Source: Nepenthes gracilis
Lineage: Eukaryota; Streptophyta; Magnoliopsida; Caryophyllales; Nepenthaceae
Direction of reading: 5' to 3'
Assembly (NCBI GenBank): GCA_033239525.1
Contig: BSYO01000022.1
Location: 13,030,923 to 13,094,922, forward strand
Length of the DNA stretch: 64,000 bases
The notes under the pieces are model-generated. The model saw only the letters and a program-made list of their open reading frames with translations. It did no database searches and was not told where the DNA came from. This document shows positions 49,301-61,307 of the stretch, piece after piece. Position 1 is the stretch's first letter. Each line of letters opens with the position of its first letter. Position numbers and translations under genes: made by a program.

Positions 49301-52300
49301 AAAGGATTTTATGAATTGGCCTTAACTAAAATGGATAAATAATATATAAATAGATATTGTTATAAACTAGTGTCCGATGAAACTGGATGAGAAAATATAT
49401 GTTTTGTTGTCCGCAGTCTAATTGACCATAATGGATGTTGTATGAATTGTGTGATAGGTTGTAGACATATACCATGTGATTAAATCTTGATAAGTAAAAA
49501 TTTAGAGGAGTTTTGGATTTATTAGCAGCATATGTATGAATATTTTATGGAAATTCAATGTTAATATTGTCTGAAGGTATCAGATTGTGGATTTATAATC
49601 ATGGAAGGCTATGATGAGATTGTGTTGAGCAGACCAAAAAGAGGAGAGGATATTTTGTGTGGTAATGTTAGGAAGATGTGGTCAGTTGAGGTGCTTTAGG
49701 TACTTGAGGGACATTCTCCTCTATCATCTTTTATCTATTCAAGAATTGATGTTTCATCTTGATATTCTGTCAGTCAAGGTTATGTATGAAATTAGTTGGT
49801 GTTGGTATTATTCTTCATATCATACATTGCCTTGTTATTGTTTTGTTAGAACCTCAATTTAGTTGGGCTATGTGGGTAATTCAAGGACATTCATAGATAT
49901 ATCTGGTGTATTTAGGTATCATTTCATTTGAAGTCCTAGATAATTTGATTTATTGTCGTTGGTGTAGGTCAGAGAAATTCCTTGTTTTGATGTGAACTAT
50001 GGAGTATTATATGTGTTCACCATGGAATTGTAGTTTAAACCATGTTAGACTGAGGAGAAAATGATCGTTTTGACAGTGATGATAGTGTGGTTACTGATAA
50101 GATTGTGTAAGATGTGGCGAGGATACATATTAGAGTTGAATATTAAGTCAGACAAGGCATTAAAAAAATTGTAAATGAAGGAGAAGAAGAAATTATAATG
50201 TTATTATGTTTTTATGATGGCTTTCATATAGTCTTAATTTAATTAGAGCTAAGTATGGAGATTGGTGAAAGATATAGATAGTTTCAGTTGAATTCTAACT
50301 GGTGTTAATAATACAATCGAGGTTCACCTTATAAGAATAATGTGAGTTATCAGGTATTGATCGGTGCTAAAGATGGTGGAAAATTAATATTTACAGGAGA
50401 TTGTCCCTCCAATTAGTAGGATTGAGGATGACATATTTGAGTAATTAAAAATAATATTACATGAGTGTTGTCATGGAATTTAGTCAGCTTACTAGTGATT
50501 TTTGAGATATTAGAATGATAACTTATGTTAGAATACTTAATTGTTGGATGTAATATTATATATTATGGTTGAATATTGTGGAATTGATGATAATGTATTA
50601 ATTGGAGAAATAAAATGATCTGGTAGTTATAGAAGTAGTTGTATAATATTTATGTAGTAGAAATGACAGAAATTTAAATATCTCCCATGTGGCCGAGGGA
50701 TATGTTTGTGGATTCGTCAACCTTTTATTGAGTAATAATGGTATTGGTTTGATAATCAAAAAGGTAATTTATTGTTGTGACAAAGTTGACATTGAAATTA
50801 ATATAGTGAAAATTCTTGACATATCACATGCTTATTGGTATTAAGAATGCTGGAGTTTATGTTAACTAAATTAAGTGCTTTGGTTATGGGAAAAAAACAG
50901 TAATTCCATACTTAGACATGGTTGTATGGGGATTTAGTAAATGATTCCACATGTAAAGTTTTGTACACTAAAGACATGGGATTTAGATATTCAAATTTGA
51001 AATTGTGGTGGTGTAAATTAAATCAAGTATATGCATGTGAGAAAGAAGAATTGAGGTCTTAGAGCGACATGAATTTTTTTTAAAGGAGAGTAAATTGTGA
51101 CATCCTGGATTTTTGATGTTATCCCTCCTGTCATATGTTGGAAATGAATTCTGGAGCATAAATTTGGGTTCTTTAATTTTTATATTTTGGGTATATTTCA
51201 GGTTGTAATTAGGAGGTAACTATTTCATTTACGAGGTCTAAATAATTTGAGGATTGTTATTTTTGCGATTTATAAAAAATTATAGTGAACGCAAAATAAT
51301 TATTATGGGGTACTTAATTATTGTCTATCTTAACTAATATCTAAATAAATCTTAAATTGGTTAAGCTGGCCTGCCCAGGTAGAGTTTGGCAACTAGTGTG
51401 CATGAGATGGCTTGTGCTTTTTATTTCTTGACACATTGGTTAGTAGGTAGTATTGCATGTTTTTTGGGGCAAGCTTAGGATACCATTTTTTTAAGTTTGA
51501 GATTTAAATAACTTACAATTTATTATTTTAGGGCTTATGAAAACTGTAATAGACTCAAAGAATTATTATTTGAGCATATAAATATTCTTAACTATTGTAT
51601 ATATATATAGATGTGTGTGTGTGTGTGTGTGTGTGTAAGACAAGAATTGAAAAGGGCAAGGATGGCATGGTAGAGGTTGTCCAAACTGTATAATATAATA
51701 TTACATAGTAGCTAAATATAATTTCATTTTTCAAAAAAAGAGAGGATAAATGTAAGGTATGAATCTCAAAATATTACCTTAATGATGATTAATTTAACTA
51801 AATTGATGGATTATCGAGGATAATTGAGGTTTTAAGTTAAAATTAAGTTTTAGACCGGTATAAATTAGGCCCAGCGGCGCTTAACCTATGCCTTTCTCAC
51901 ACTCATACGTATTTTGGATAATAAGGATATACCTAATAAATGCATTTAGGGCGCTTATGTGTGCTTAATAGATTCATTTTCGGTTGACTTTTGAAAGAGG
52001 GGAAAGAAGGAGAATAGGAAAAGGGAGAGAAGAAGATAAAGAAAGAAGGAAATGGAAGATTTAAGATGAAATCAAATAATCTTTTGTAAAAATAAAGTGA
52101 AGGCAAGCGCATCCAAGCCTTTTTTTTTTTTTTTTTTGTTGATGTTTAATTCTGATTTCTTTGAGTATTTCTTGTTCCAAATATTTATGCATGTATTAGT
52201 TTTGTGCTTAGAGTGATTATACTTTGCATGCTTGTGATTCTAGTTCCAATTCATGAACTTTTATGAAATACATGTTTTAAATTTGTGTAAATCATGTTTA

Positions 52301-55300
52301 AATGCTAAATTTTTGTAATAATATTTTTGCTTGCCTTTAAATTCTATTTAATGTTCGTATATGTTTTTAAATTTGAAATATTTGTTTCTACATGTTTTGA
52401 GTATTTCTTGTTTTAAATATTTAAGCATGCATTATTTTCATGCTCAAAGTGATTATGCATTATATGCATGTGATTTCAGTCCTATTTCATGAACTTTTTT
52501 GAAATACATGTTTAAATATTGAATTTATGTAATAATATTTTTGCATGCCTTAAATTTTGTTTAATGTTCCTCTATCTTTTTAAAATTTTAAATATATGTT
52601 TTGGTATATCTTAAATTACCACATGATTGTTTATGTATATTTATAATTGAGATAAATTACATAAATTATGTTTAATTTCTGCAATCTTAGCTTTAATGTT
52701 TATGCATATTTCCTATTTGTAACAAAGTGTTGAAAAATTATATAAACTATGTTAATTTTCTGTAATTTTTGCAATATAGTTTTTGTATATCTTTAAATGA
52801 CACATTAAAGTTCTTGCATATTTATACTTTTTACTGCATGTCACATATTTGTAAGAAATATATAAAAAAAAAACTCTATATAAATTTTGATAAATAAAAT
52901 ATTTTCTCTGATATGAGAAAAATTAAGAAATATTCGTAGTTGAGTAGATTTTTTCCGTTTGACTGAGTATGGACCATTGTATAGAATTGAAGGAATATAT
53001 TTAGATATGTTCTAGTATATTATTAGTAAATCATAGGTCGAACTTATTATCCGCGAGTCAAAAAAGTGGCATTTTGCCTTGACTATAGGGATTATATATA
53101 GTTAGCCTGTCTATGAGTTGTGGATAGTAACGTATAGCCTTTGATTATGTGAAAGTAATTATAACCTAAATTTAAATATTTGTCATTTATTGGTAAGGCT
53201 ATCACAAATTTTTGGTCCTTTTGTATGTGACCTCTATTATCATTGTATTTACTGATTATGAAATTGCTTATTGGGCATTTTGCTCATTTGTTGTTTGTTT
53301 TCTTATCTATTTCAGATTTGCCTTCAGGTGGTCATGTCTTTTATAGAGTAGCTTGGATGAGAGACTCTTAGTGGACCTTTCTTTATTATTGATAGTTGTG
53401 AAAGCTTTTATAGTTTCATATGTAATAATCTTATGTAGTAATAAGCTTATATAGTACTTCATATGTATAAAATGTATAATGAAAAATAAAGAAGAATGTT
53501 GATGGGATTAATATAAGTTTTGGAGTGTATGCCTAATGTCACATGTATGCAGGTTTTGTGAAATTCAGTATTATTATCTGAAAATTTTATGGTTATTTGT
53601 TCCAGGTTGTGACATAGGATCTATTGGAGATCGTCAGTGAAGGGTTTATAGAGCCCACTTCTAAAGAAGAAGCTAAATTAACTGCATAGCAAGAAAATAC
53701 AATCACAGATCAAGGGAAGATGGAAAGAAGGCAAGGAGAAAGCGTCTTCAATTATTTTTCATGGTTACCTACAATTGTGAATCAGTTAAAAGAAGAATGG
53801 AGAAAAAATCTTAAGATATTCATTTTAAAGAGAATTATTTGATCTCTCCCATCTGTGCTTGAGCATGTGGTTGTTCTGAGTGAGTAGCCCAAAGACTCGG
53901 ACAAAGTTACAGTTGAGGAGATTCTAGGGTCTTGAGGTGCACGAGCAACTAATTCAGAAGAATTCTAATTCAACAGTTCTGGAACATGCTTTTAAATTGA
54001 AATTGAACCTTGGGAAGCGAGAAGGTCGTAGACATCTAATTTCATGATGTGGAAGCAACAATAAGTTCAAGGCCAAGGGAATAGGCAATTCTATGAACAA
54101 AAGAAAACGGTGGGTCAAGTCAAGGAAGTGGAATATAGGAGGAACTACAAATATTCCAGGTAATATAAAGAAATATTCAATGTTACAATTGTAATAAATT
54201 TGGGCATTATGTAGCAGATTGTTGGAGAAGATCCTCTAGCCAAAGTGAGCAGTCATATTTTGCAGATGCATTAAGAAGTGAAGAAGAAAGGCCAATGCTT
54301 TTTCTTGCATTGAAGAGGAGACTGGACTTCAAAATGAATGGTTCCTTGATTCGGGAGCAGGTGATCACATGTTTGGGAAAAAAGAACTCTGTGAGTCATC
54401 CAAACTTCAGGTGAAAGGAAGAGGAGAAACAAAATTTTTCAAAAAGGATTGTTAGCCCAAGTGTATTTCGAATGTTTAAAATGTGCCTAACACGAAGAGT
54501 AATATCCTTAGCATAGGATAGCTCTTAGCAAAGGTTATATAGTGCATATGGAACATGGTTCTCTATTTTTGAGAGATGTATGAGTAAAGATGATTACCCA
54601 AGTCCAAATGCCCCAAAACAGAATGTTCTCTCTTCACCTTAGCATGCCCTTTCAGATTTGCTTTACGGAGGCTTTGACAATACTGCATGGAAGTGGAACT
54701 TACGTTTTGGTCATCCAAAGAAAATATGATGAGAGGTTTACCAATTATTTAACCTCCAGACGAAGTATGTGATGTGTGCACACTTGTGAAGCAACACAGG
54801 CTTCTGTTCCCAATGGTGTATCATGAAGTGCTACATCACATTTGCAAAGGTGTTACTTTTAAAATTTTCAAAGGTGTTGTAAAATCAAAGTATTAAGTTC
54901 TGGCCAAGGTGGCAAGAGTATATCTCAAGCATGTTTACAGGCCATTGTAAAGAGAGGGTATTAGGCAAAAATATACGATTGCCTATACACCATAACATAA
55001 TGCGCAGAAAGGAAGATGTACCATTCTAGATGTGATTAAACAATGTTAAAAGAGGAGAAATCTTCTTGGGCCAAAGTTGTTGCTTGGTTAGCTTATCTTC
55101 TTAATCAATGTCCGACAAAGAGTGTCTAGAATGTGACACCTCAAGGAGCAGCCACAAGCCTAATGGATTTTTTTTAAATCACAGAAAAGACGCTCCAAAG
55201 ATATTTTGGAGAAATTGAAGATGGGTTCCTACAACACAGTCAACACACCTGTGGCACAAAGATGGAAGTTGTCAAAAGATGGAGATGAAGTATTTGTTGA

Positions 55301-58300
55301 TTCTACTTAATGCAAAACCTTTGTTGGATGTCTAAGATACTTACCAATCACAAGGCCTGACATTGTTTATGATGTTGGACTAGTCAGTATAGGCATGGAG
55401 ACACCAAAAGAATCACACTGGCTTATCAAAAAGCGTAATAATGAGGTATGTTAGAGGTACTTTAAATCTTGGCCTATTTTATGGTTTTTGCCGAAGATGC
55501 AAAGTCAGCAGGTTACTCTGATAGTGACTGGAGAGGTGACATTGATGAATCAAAATGCACAAGGAGTGGTAGCTTTATCTACTTGGGAGGCTGAGTATGT
55601 GGCAGCAGCATCTACCGTTTGTGAAGCAAATTTGGTTGCTTGATTTCTTGGAAGAGTTAAATCGTTTGCATGAAGAACCTATAAAGCTATATGTGGACGA
55701 TAAACTTAATATCAAGCTTTCTAATAATCCAGTCTAGCATAGGAAAAATCAATCATATTGACACCAAGTTTCACTTTCTTAGAGACCATGTGAAGGAGAA
55801 GACAGTGGAACATAGATTTTGCAAAATTGGATAGAAGAAGTTGCTGACATTTTTGCCAAATTATTTCCAAGTGGAGAATTCAAAAGACTCAAGGAGATGC
55901 TTGGAACGAGAACATATTTGGTTTGAGGGGGCCTGCTGGGAGTTTCAGACCAAAAATATAAATAATATTATTGCAATGGTTAAATGTTATTTCCCACGAG
56001 TAAAGGGACGTGTTATGTTCAATCAATCTTATTAATTAGTTGCATTGTTGAGTTTTTGAAAAGTAGATTTTTCCTACGTTTGTATCATCACATTGAGAAC
56101 AGGTAAAAGCATGAAGTATTTTTCTTCTTTTGTCATTTCAATTAAAGGGTAGTAACCCTTATGCCTATTTTGCCTTTGTGTTTGGAGTTAATGAACTCAT
56201 AAAGCCACATATCCCTACAGCCATTTGATATGCTTGTTCCATTCGCAGGTCAGTGGACTGGATAGAAGTTGGCAGAGGCCCCCTGGAGTGACAGCAAAGC
56301 TCATAGACTGCAAAGCCACTAATGGTAGTTACATTACTTCCTTCAAACACTTGCACCATCTCAGGATGGATGAAAATATGTGGTGATTATGGAGCATTTT
56401 GAATTAAGTCAAACCAATCAGAACTTGGACCTTGAATTGCAAGATTGGTTAGAATCTCACTTAAGTGAAGTTTAAGAAATTCAACTCAAACGTGGTTTTT
56501 TAAGCTGCTCAAATTAACTAATGAGCCAAGCTTAGCAATATAATACTCGTAGGAAAGGGAACTTTGTCGGAAAGGGTTAAATGGACAGTAGTATGTTCAA
56601 AATCAATATTGCTTGTACGATAATATGGTTGTTTCTGTTTATATTGTGACATATGGCGTTCTAGGTTTGGACATATTAATTTTAGAATAATGTGTGATAT
56701 GGTTAGGTTAGAGCTTGTTCCATTTTTAGTGGAGATACAGGAAAATAAAATGCGTGTAGTCTTACTAAAATTGAAATGTAATCCTTTTCTAAAGGTTGAT
56801 AGGTCTAAAAAGACCCTTTATTTAATTCATAGTGATGTTTTTGACTTCCATAGACTTCTACTATTTGTGGAGAGAAATACTCTGTAACCTTTATAAATGA
56901 ATATTCTAGATTCTACTTTGTATGCTTGTGACAGAATAAAAATGAAGTTCTTGGAAAATTTAACATCTATAAAAATCTGTAGTTGAGTTGCATTGTAAAA
57001 TTTTGGTCAAACATTTCAAATCTGATTAAAGCAGTGAGTATTATAGCCCAAGTCGTTTTAATCAACTTGGATGGTGCATGAAACTACTGCATTATACACA
57101 CCAAAACAAAATGGTGTGGCATAATGTAAAATAGAGCACTCACATAAATGGTTGACACCATGCTTACTAATCTGGTTTAAGCCAAGTTGGGGAGAGGCAT
57201 TGCTGGTTATATGTCACGTTCTTAACAGAATTCCTAATAAATGGTTGACACCATGCTTACTAATCTGGTTTAAGCCAAGTTGGGGAGAGGCATTGCTGGT
57301 TATATGTCATGTTCTTAACAGAATTCCTAATAAAAAGAGCAACACAACTCCATGTGGATTTTGGAATAAAAGAAAGTCAGACCTAAACTATGTAAGTGTT
57401 TGGGGTGTAGAGCTATACTAAAAGTTACCAAACCCAAAAGAAAGAAATTAGGTGAAAGAGATATTGAATGAATTTTATTTGGATATGCAGAATACAACAA
57501 AGAATGCAGGTTCTTAGTAAAGGAACCTAATGACTTAATTTCAATAAAAATAGTGATAGAGTTGAGATATGCAATTTTTGAAGAAAATAGATTCAAATCT
57601 ATTTTGAGAATTACTGCTAAGGCATTAGAATAAGAGAAAAAATATATTCTTATAACAGAACAATTTAAAAGCAACAAAGATCATGAAGTTACTGCAATTC
57701 AGGGAACTTAGAGAATCGGAAAAACCAAAGGAGATGAGCCTGATTTCTTCATGTTCCTAGAAGAAGGAATTAGAGAGTCGGTAGAAAGACGAGTTCCTTA
57801 TAACTTTAATAATACAAAAGCAGGTCCTACTACTTTTAGTAAGGCAATGAAGTTTCAATATATCATTCTTTTAGAAAGTGGCAATAAATGATGAGATAGA
57901 CTCAATCATGGGAAGTGGAACTTTGAAGTTATTGGATCCCCCTCCAAATCTCAACCCATTAGGTTGAAAATGGTTTTTTCAAAGACAAAATCAAGGTTGA
58001 TGGATCTATTGACAAATTTAAAGATAGGTTGGTGGAAAAGAGTTTTACTAAAAGAACTTAGAATTGAATGTATCAATACATGTTTCCCTTTAGCTCAAAT
58101 TACTACTATTAGTGTGTTGATAGCACTGACCTTAATATGGTCATTCACCAAATATATATGGAAGAAACGTTCTTAAATGATGAATCAGGTGAGGATGTTT
58201 ATATTGAATAACTAGAAGAGTTTGTGGTTCCAGCGCAATAACATAAAGAATGCAAACTAGTTAAGTCATTGTATACATTAAAACAAGTACCAAAACAATG

Positions 58301-60175
58301 GTGTCAAAAATTTGATGAAATAGTTCCTGCCTGTGTACGAAATAAATGAATTAGAGAAGTGTGTTTATAGCAAATTTAATAAAGAGGTAGGAGTCATTAT
58401 TTATTTATATATTGATGACACCTTTAGAACTGATTTGGAACAAGTTGAAATAACAAAAAATTTCTAATCACACAAATTATGAAAGACTTAGGTGTCTCTG
58501 ATATTATCTTAGGATTCAGAATAAATATAATGTTAGCACAATTTTGTTATGTAGAACAGGTATTGAAAAAGTTCAATCACCTTGATTGTGTTTTATCTTT
58601 CATACTCTTGTTCCTAATAAGAAGTTAGTTCCTAACATTGATCACCCTATAATTCAGTTGGAATATGCAGGGCTACCGGATGCTTTATGTATGCTATAAC
58701 CTGCACTAGACTAAATATAACATATGTGATGGGCAAATTAAGCAAGCATACTAGTAAACCATGCAATCAACATTAGATTGCAGTAAGGAGGATTTTGAAA
58801 TATCTAAAGCAAACTATAAACTTTGGTATCAGTTATAATGAATTCCTTTTGGTATTAGAAAAATATAAAGTTGCAAATTGGAGTACTGATAGCTAAGGTT
58901 GTATATCTACTAGTAGATGGATCTTTACTGTCGGTGGGAGAGAGATCCCTTGGGGTTTTAAGAAACAAACATGTATTATTGGTCCCTCATGGCAGCAAAA
59001 TTTGTTGCTTTAGCATTTGCTAGTAAAGAAAAGAATGTTTAAGGAACTTATTGTATGAAGTTCTTTTATGGCCAGAACTGCTACCACCAATATCCTTACA
59101 TTGTGATGTGAATTTCCTTATCAAGGGCATACAACAAGATTTATAGCGGAAAGTCTAGACAAATTGGACTACGACCCAATTATGTGAAAGTCTAGACATA
59201 TTGGACTAATACCCAATTATGTGAGACAATTGATTTTACACGGTGTTTGATAACAATTGCTTTTGTAAGGTCAAATCAAATATGGCGGATCCTCTAACCC
59301 AAAGGATGTTAAGGAATATGTTTTTTAAAATAACTACTAAAGGGGATGGTCTCAAGCCCATATTTAAAATTTTTCAACGACGGAACCTTGACTGAACACT
59401 AGTTATTACTTCATATCTTTAGTTCAATGAGTGAAAATACATCATAGGAATAATTGTGAGTACTACGGTAACTCTTTTTTACCTCAAGGTGGGATTTGTA
59501 GTGCTTGGGAACCATAATATATAAGGGAAGGTTGAGCATGAAAAGTTCTTAATGAACCAATAATAGTTTTTGTTGAATTATTTTAAATTATGAGATATTT
59601 TTGATAGAGTCTACCTTTATGGGTGTGAAGTGCTTCTACTTTGATAGAGTCTTTTTGTCTATAAACAAATATGTGCCATTGGATAAGTACAAATCACAAT
59701 AAAATTGAGATTTTTAAGTAATTATTTATTTACGAAAATAATTCATTAGTGCTAAAAGGTGTTGTTTTCGTTATTGTTTTTGGTTTGATTTTATTAGTGT
59801 AAAATGCAGTCAAACAAATGATTCATTATATGTCCTAGATGATTCGCATAAATCTGTTTGCATTTTTAAGGGGTAAATATTATATTTGGTAAGGTAATGT
59901 TATAACATAATTTGAAGCTATTTCTTAAGATGCATTTTTACTCCAGTCGAACTTTGGGATTGCCAATTTTTTAAACACATCATTTATAGTTTCTTATGTA
60001 ACTTGACATGTAGGACTCTATTTCATTGAATATACACTACAGAATCCCGGTGAGAGTCGCAGACATATCTATTCTGCGCTGGGTATTGCAAACAACGGGT
60101 GGTACAACAAGCTCTACACAATCACTGGCCAGGTATTCTACAATTCAACATGTGGTTAGTCCATCCTGTTCCATG

Positions 60176-60211
<36 letters not shown>

Positions 60212-60832
60212 AGTGTTTGTGTGTGTATAGAAACTGAATGTTGAAATGGTTTTCATTCTGCTGCAGTATCTGGAGGAAGAATCAGGAAAGTATGGTACGA
60301 AAATTGAGAAGGTAAGCTAATCTTGCTAGCTCGAATGTTACATGACTAATTCCTTTTTTTGGCTTGATGCCAACTTGTTAAGATTTATCAACATAAATAC
60401 ATATTATGCCTTCATTTTTTATGTAAGTTCGATGTTTACACTTCTATGATATGTCAACTTCTGAATTCAACTGATCTCTTCTCTCTCCCTCTCTCTCTCT
60501 TAATGATATCAGCTCTCATTACTTATCTGTCTCCCATTCTTGTTTAATATCACTAATTTTTATCAATTAAATTAACTCTTTGCGTGAACTGTGAATAATG
60601 ATATTTGGGATTAGCATTTATTTTCCACAATGCTGCATCTTTTTAAGAAACTATTGTCATCAAGAAAATGTAGCGCAGGACTCCTATTTAGAAGTATGCA
60701 GCTTCATGACTTGGACAAGAGCCAGAGAGCTATGGTGATAAGAAAATAAAGCTGCTAACTTCAGTTTAGAGTAACCGTATGTCCTCTTCTTTGTGTTTAC
60801 AGGCTGTCCAATCTTTTAGGCTGGGCTTATAA
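43341..60832 (+). CDS. PPD4: PsbP-domain protein 4-like, thylakoid lumen, nine exons
   Basis: PsbP-family protein of the thylakoid lumen; PPD4 has no fully settled role but is associated with photosynthetic membranes. Exons 43341-43410, 43509-43730, 43866-43931, 44510-44590, 44683-44765, 56249-56324, 60014-60132, 60267-60311 and 60803-60832 join in phase to 263 codons. The leader is bipartite: a Ser/Thr-rich stromal part, then twin Arg (72-73, STRREATLQLAFAASF), a hydrophobic core and an AQA cleavage site at 93-95. This suggests Tat-pathway import. The mature part reads FPEGFRVYSDSVNKYTIFVP, DWQVGSGEGNGIKSITAFYP, SVVITGLGPDFTRLESFGKV, SGLDRSWQRPPGVTAKLID, IEYTLQNPGESRRHIYSALG, NNGWYNKLYTITGQ and AVQSFRLGL. 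The first exon could alternatively end at 43449, adding 13 codons, because both donors keep phase. Intron 5 is 11.5 kb from nested retroelements, and intron 6 is 3.7 kb with a copia fragment. Confidence 0.93.
44865..45150 (+). repeat. 5' LTR of the PPD4-intron copia
   Basis: Begins TGTTGGGAGTT and ends CACATATCCCTACA. It aligns with 55934-56219, e.g. GTTATGTTCA.TCAATCTTA, AATTAGTTGCATTGTT, GGGTAGTAACCCTT and GTGTTTGGAGTTA. It is followed two bases later by the primer binding site. Confidence 0.88.
45273..48183 (+). repeat. 5' LTR of the nested element
   Basis: Outer parts (45273 to about 45914 and about 47813-48183) align with the 3' LTR. The core, about 45915-47812, does not. Within the core a 205-bp unit is duplicated in tandem (starts 46603 and 46808; copies share AATTGGGAGGTAAGTT, TGAAAGTGTTGGGAAATAAT and GGTGACCCAATATAAT). 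A purine-rich GAGAGA leader lies near 46004-46070. Confidence 0.8.
48188..48199 (+). other. Primer binding site, tRNA-Met type
   Basis: TGGTATCAGAGC begins four bases after the LTR end CA. It is the standard plant retrotransposon primer binding site complementary to initiator tRNA-Met. Confidence 0.85.
51096..53614 (+). repeat. 3' LTR of the nested element
   Basis: Outer parts (51096 to about 51754 and about 53229-53614) match the 5' LTR closely. The core is unrelated to the 5' LTR core and instead resembles the intron repeat at 5260-6660. The core carries its own tandem duplication of about 236 bp (starts 52163 and 52399, both GAGTATTTCTTGTT). A TG microsatellite at 51612-51636 is an expansion of a shorter TG run at the same place in the 5' LTR (about 45791). 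Confidence 0.8.
55934..56219 (+). repeat. 3' LTR of the PPD4-intron copia
   Basis: Same 286-base length as the 5' LTR and ends at the same CCCTACA. It lies 29 bases before the acceptor of PPD4 exon 6. The polyprotein end (WFEGACWEFQT) overlaps its start, as is usual for copia elements. Confidence 0.88.
56560..59400 (+). mobile_element. 5'-truncated Ty1/copia in PPD4 intron 6
   Basis: Begins at the gag-pre-integrase region (FGHINF-like, then CDMVRLELVP). Integrase follows: KVDRSKKTLYLIHSDVFDF (56797-56850) and WGEALLVICHVLNRIPNK (57190-57243). RT: KARL-like region, then ITTISVLIAL (58105-58135), LVKSLYTLKQVPKQW (58259-58300) and catalytic YIDD (about 58408-58420). RNase H ends with SNMADPLTQRML and a GDGLKPI tail near 59350. 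No LTR was recognised on either side and gag is missing. Stops and shifts are frequent. A 93-bp stretch of integrase is duplicated in tandem (57148-57240 and 57241-57333). Confidence 0.85.
57148..57333 (+). repeat. 93-bp tandem duplication inside copia integrase
   Basis: Two adjacent 93-base copies beginning ATGGTTGACACCATG; the only difference I see is CACG versus CATG. The length is 31 codons, so the frame is kept. Near identity inside a heavily mutated element shows a later duplication. Confidence 0.9.
60176..60226. repeat. AT then GT microsatellite in PPD4 intron 7
   Basis: A run of AT is followed by about twelve GT units and a second, interrupted GT block, between PPD4 exons 7 and 8. 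It is likely to vary in length between individuals. Confidence 0.85.
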
Positions 60833-61307
60833 TCGCTGCTGGGAAATCGGGTCTACACCAGATCGGGATCACTGCAGAGGTGAAACAACCATGGTTGAAG
60901 TTTGGCACCTCGAATGCTATTTATGGGAAGCCACTTCATCTCCCCACCCCGATCCCCGAAACCAAAACCAAAACAATATGGGAACTTCGTACTCAATGGG
61001 AAAAAAAATTAGAACCTTCATGGCCGGTAGAATGACTTCTTTTCCTATTTCTGGTGCCGGCAATGATGTTCACACAATGGTAGCCCGATGAGGTCATTTT
61101 CAGGTTAGAGGTCTCTGCAAATGGCGCTCAAGTTAGTGTTTCTCAAAACGGTTTGCCAATCATGTATTTTATTCTTGCTGATTTTGGATATATTGTTTTA
61201 TCCTGAACATAATAGTATTTATGTCAATTATTTTGTCTCATCTTCTCATATTGTTCACTTCATTCATCTCTCATCTCTTATCTGATTCAATGGTCTCAAT
61301 CGTCAAT
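60833..61307 (+). other. 3' flank of PPD4 with a 69-codon open frame
   Basis: Should contain the PPD4 3' UTR. One frame stays open without an ATG from about 60825 to 61031 and reads AAGKSGLHQIGITAEVKQ, FGTSNAIYGKPLHLPTPIP and WELRTQWEKKLEPSWPVE before TGA. The composition looks protein-like, but I do not recognise a family, and it could be a gene fragment or chance. Confidence 0.35.

Larger units (their letters stand above)
45273..53614 (+). mobile_element. Nested non-coding LTR element (LARD-like) inside the copia gag
   Basis: Terminal repeats 45273-48183 (2.9 kb) and 51096-53614 (2.5 kb) start TGTGACATCC and end GGTTGTGACA or AGTTGTGACA. PBS TGGTATCAGAGC lies at 48188-48199 and a purine tract AAAGGAGAG at 51082-51090. 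Flanking CAGGA (45268-45272) and TAGGA (53615-53619) are the target duplication with one change, and they interrupt a gag codon run. The 2.9-kb interior (48184-51095) is AT-rich with no frame above about 67 codons and no domain I can recognise. Large LTRs with a non-coding interior fit a large retrotransposon derivative, mobilised by a gypsy-type relative. The terminal TGTGACA resembles other gypsy-like LTR ends in this window. Confidence 0.85.
44865..56219 (+). mobile_element. Ty1/copia element in PPD4 intron 5, split by a nested LTR element
   Basis: 286-bp LTRs at 44865-45150 and 55934-56219; PBS TTGGTATTAGAGCC (tRNA-Met type) at 45153-45166; purine tract GAGGGGGCC just before the 3' LTR. 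Flanking pentamers GCCCT (44860-44864) and GCCAT (56220-56224) are a target duplication with one change. The interior starts gag at about 45190, is interrupted at 45273, and resumes at 53615 in the same gag sentence (FGLQ then DLLEIVSEGFIEP). It then has a CCHC knuckle CYNCNKFGHYVADC (about 54180-54222), protease WFLDSGAGDHMFG (54340-54380), integrase scraps, and RNase H (YSDSDWRGD, 55518-55545; HIDTKFHFLRDHVKEKTVE, 55757-55812). Most of RT is deleted. Stops and shifts are frequent, so it is inactive. Confidence 0.9.

Noticed and set aside
48184..51095. Possible hidden polyprotein in the interior of the nested element
   Set aside because: I read it for CCHC, DSG, YVDD, integrase and RNase H motifs and found none; the longest frame is about 67 codons.
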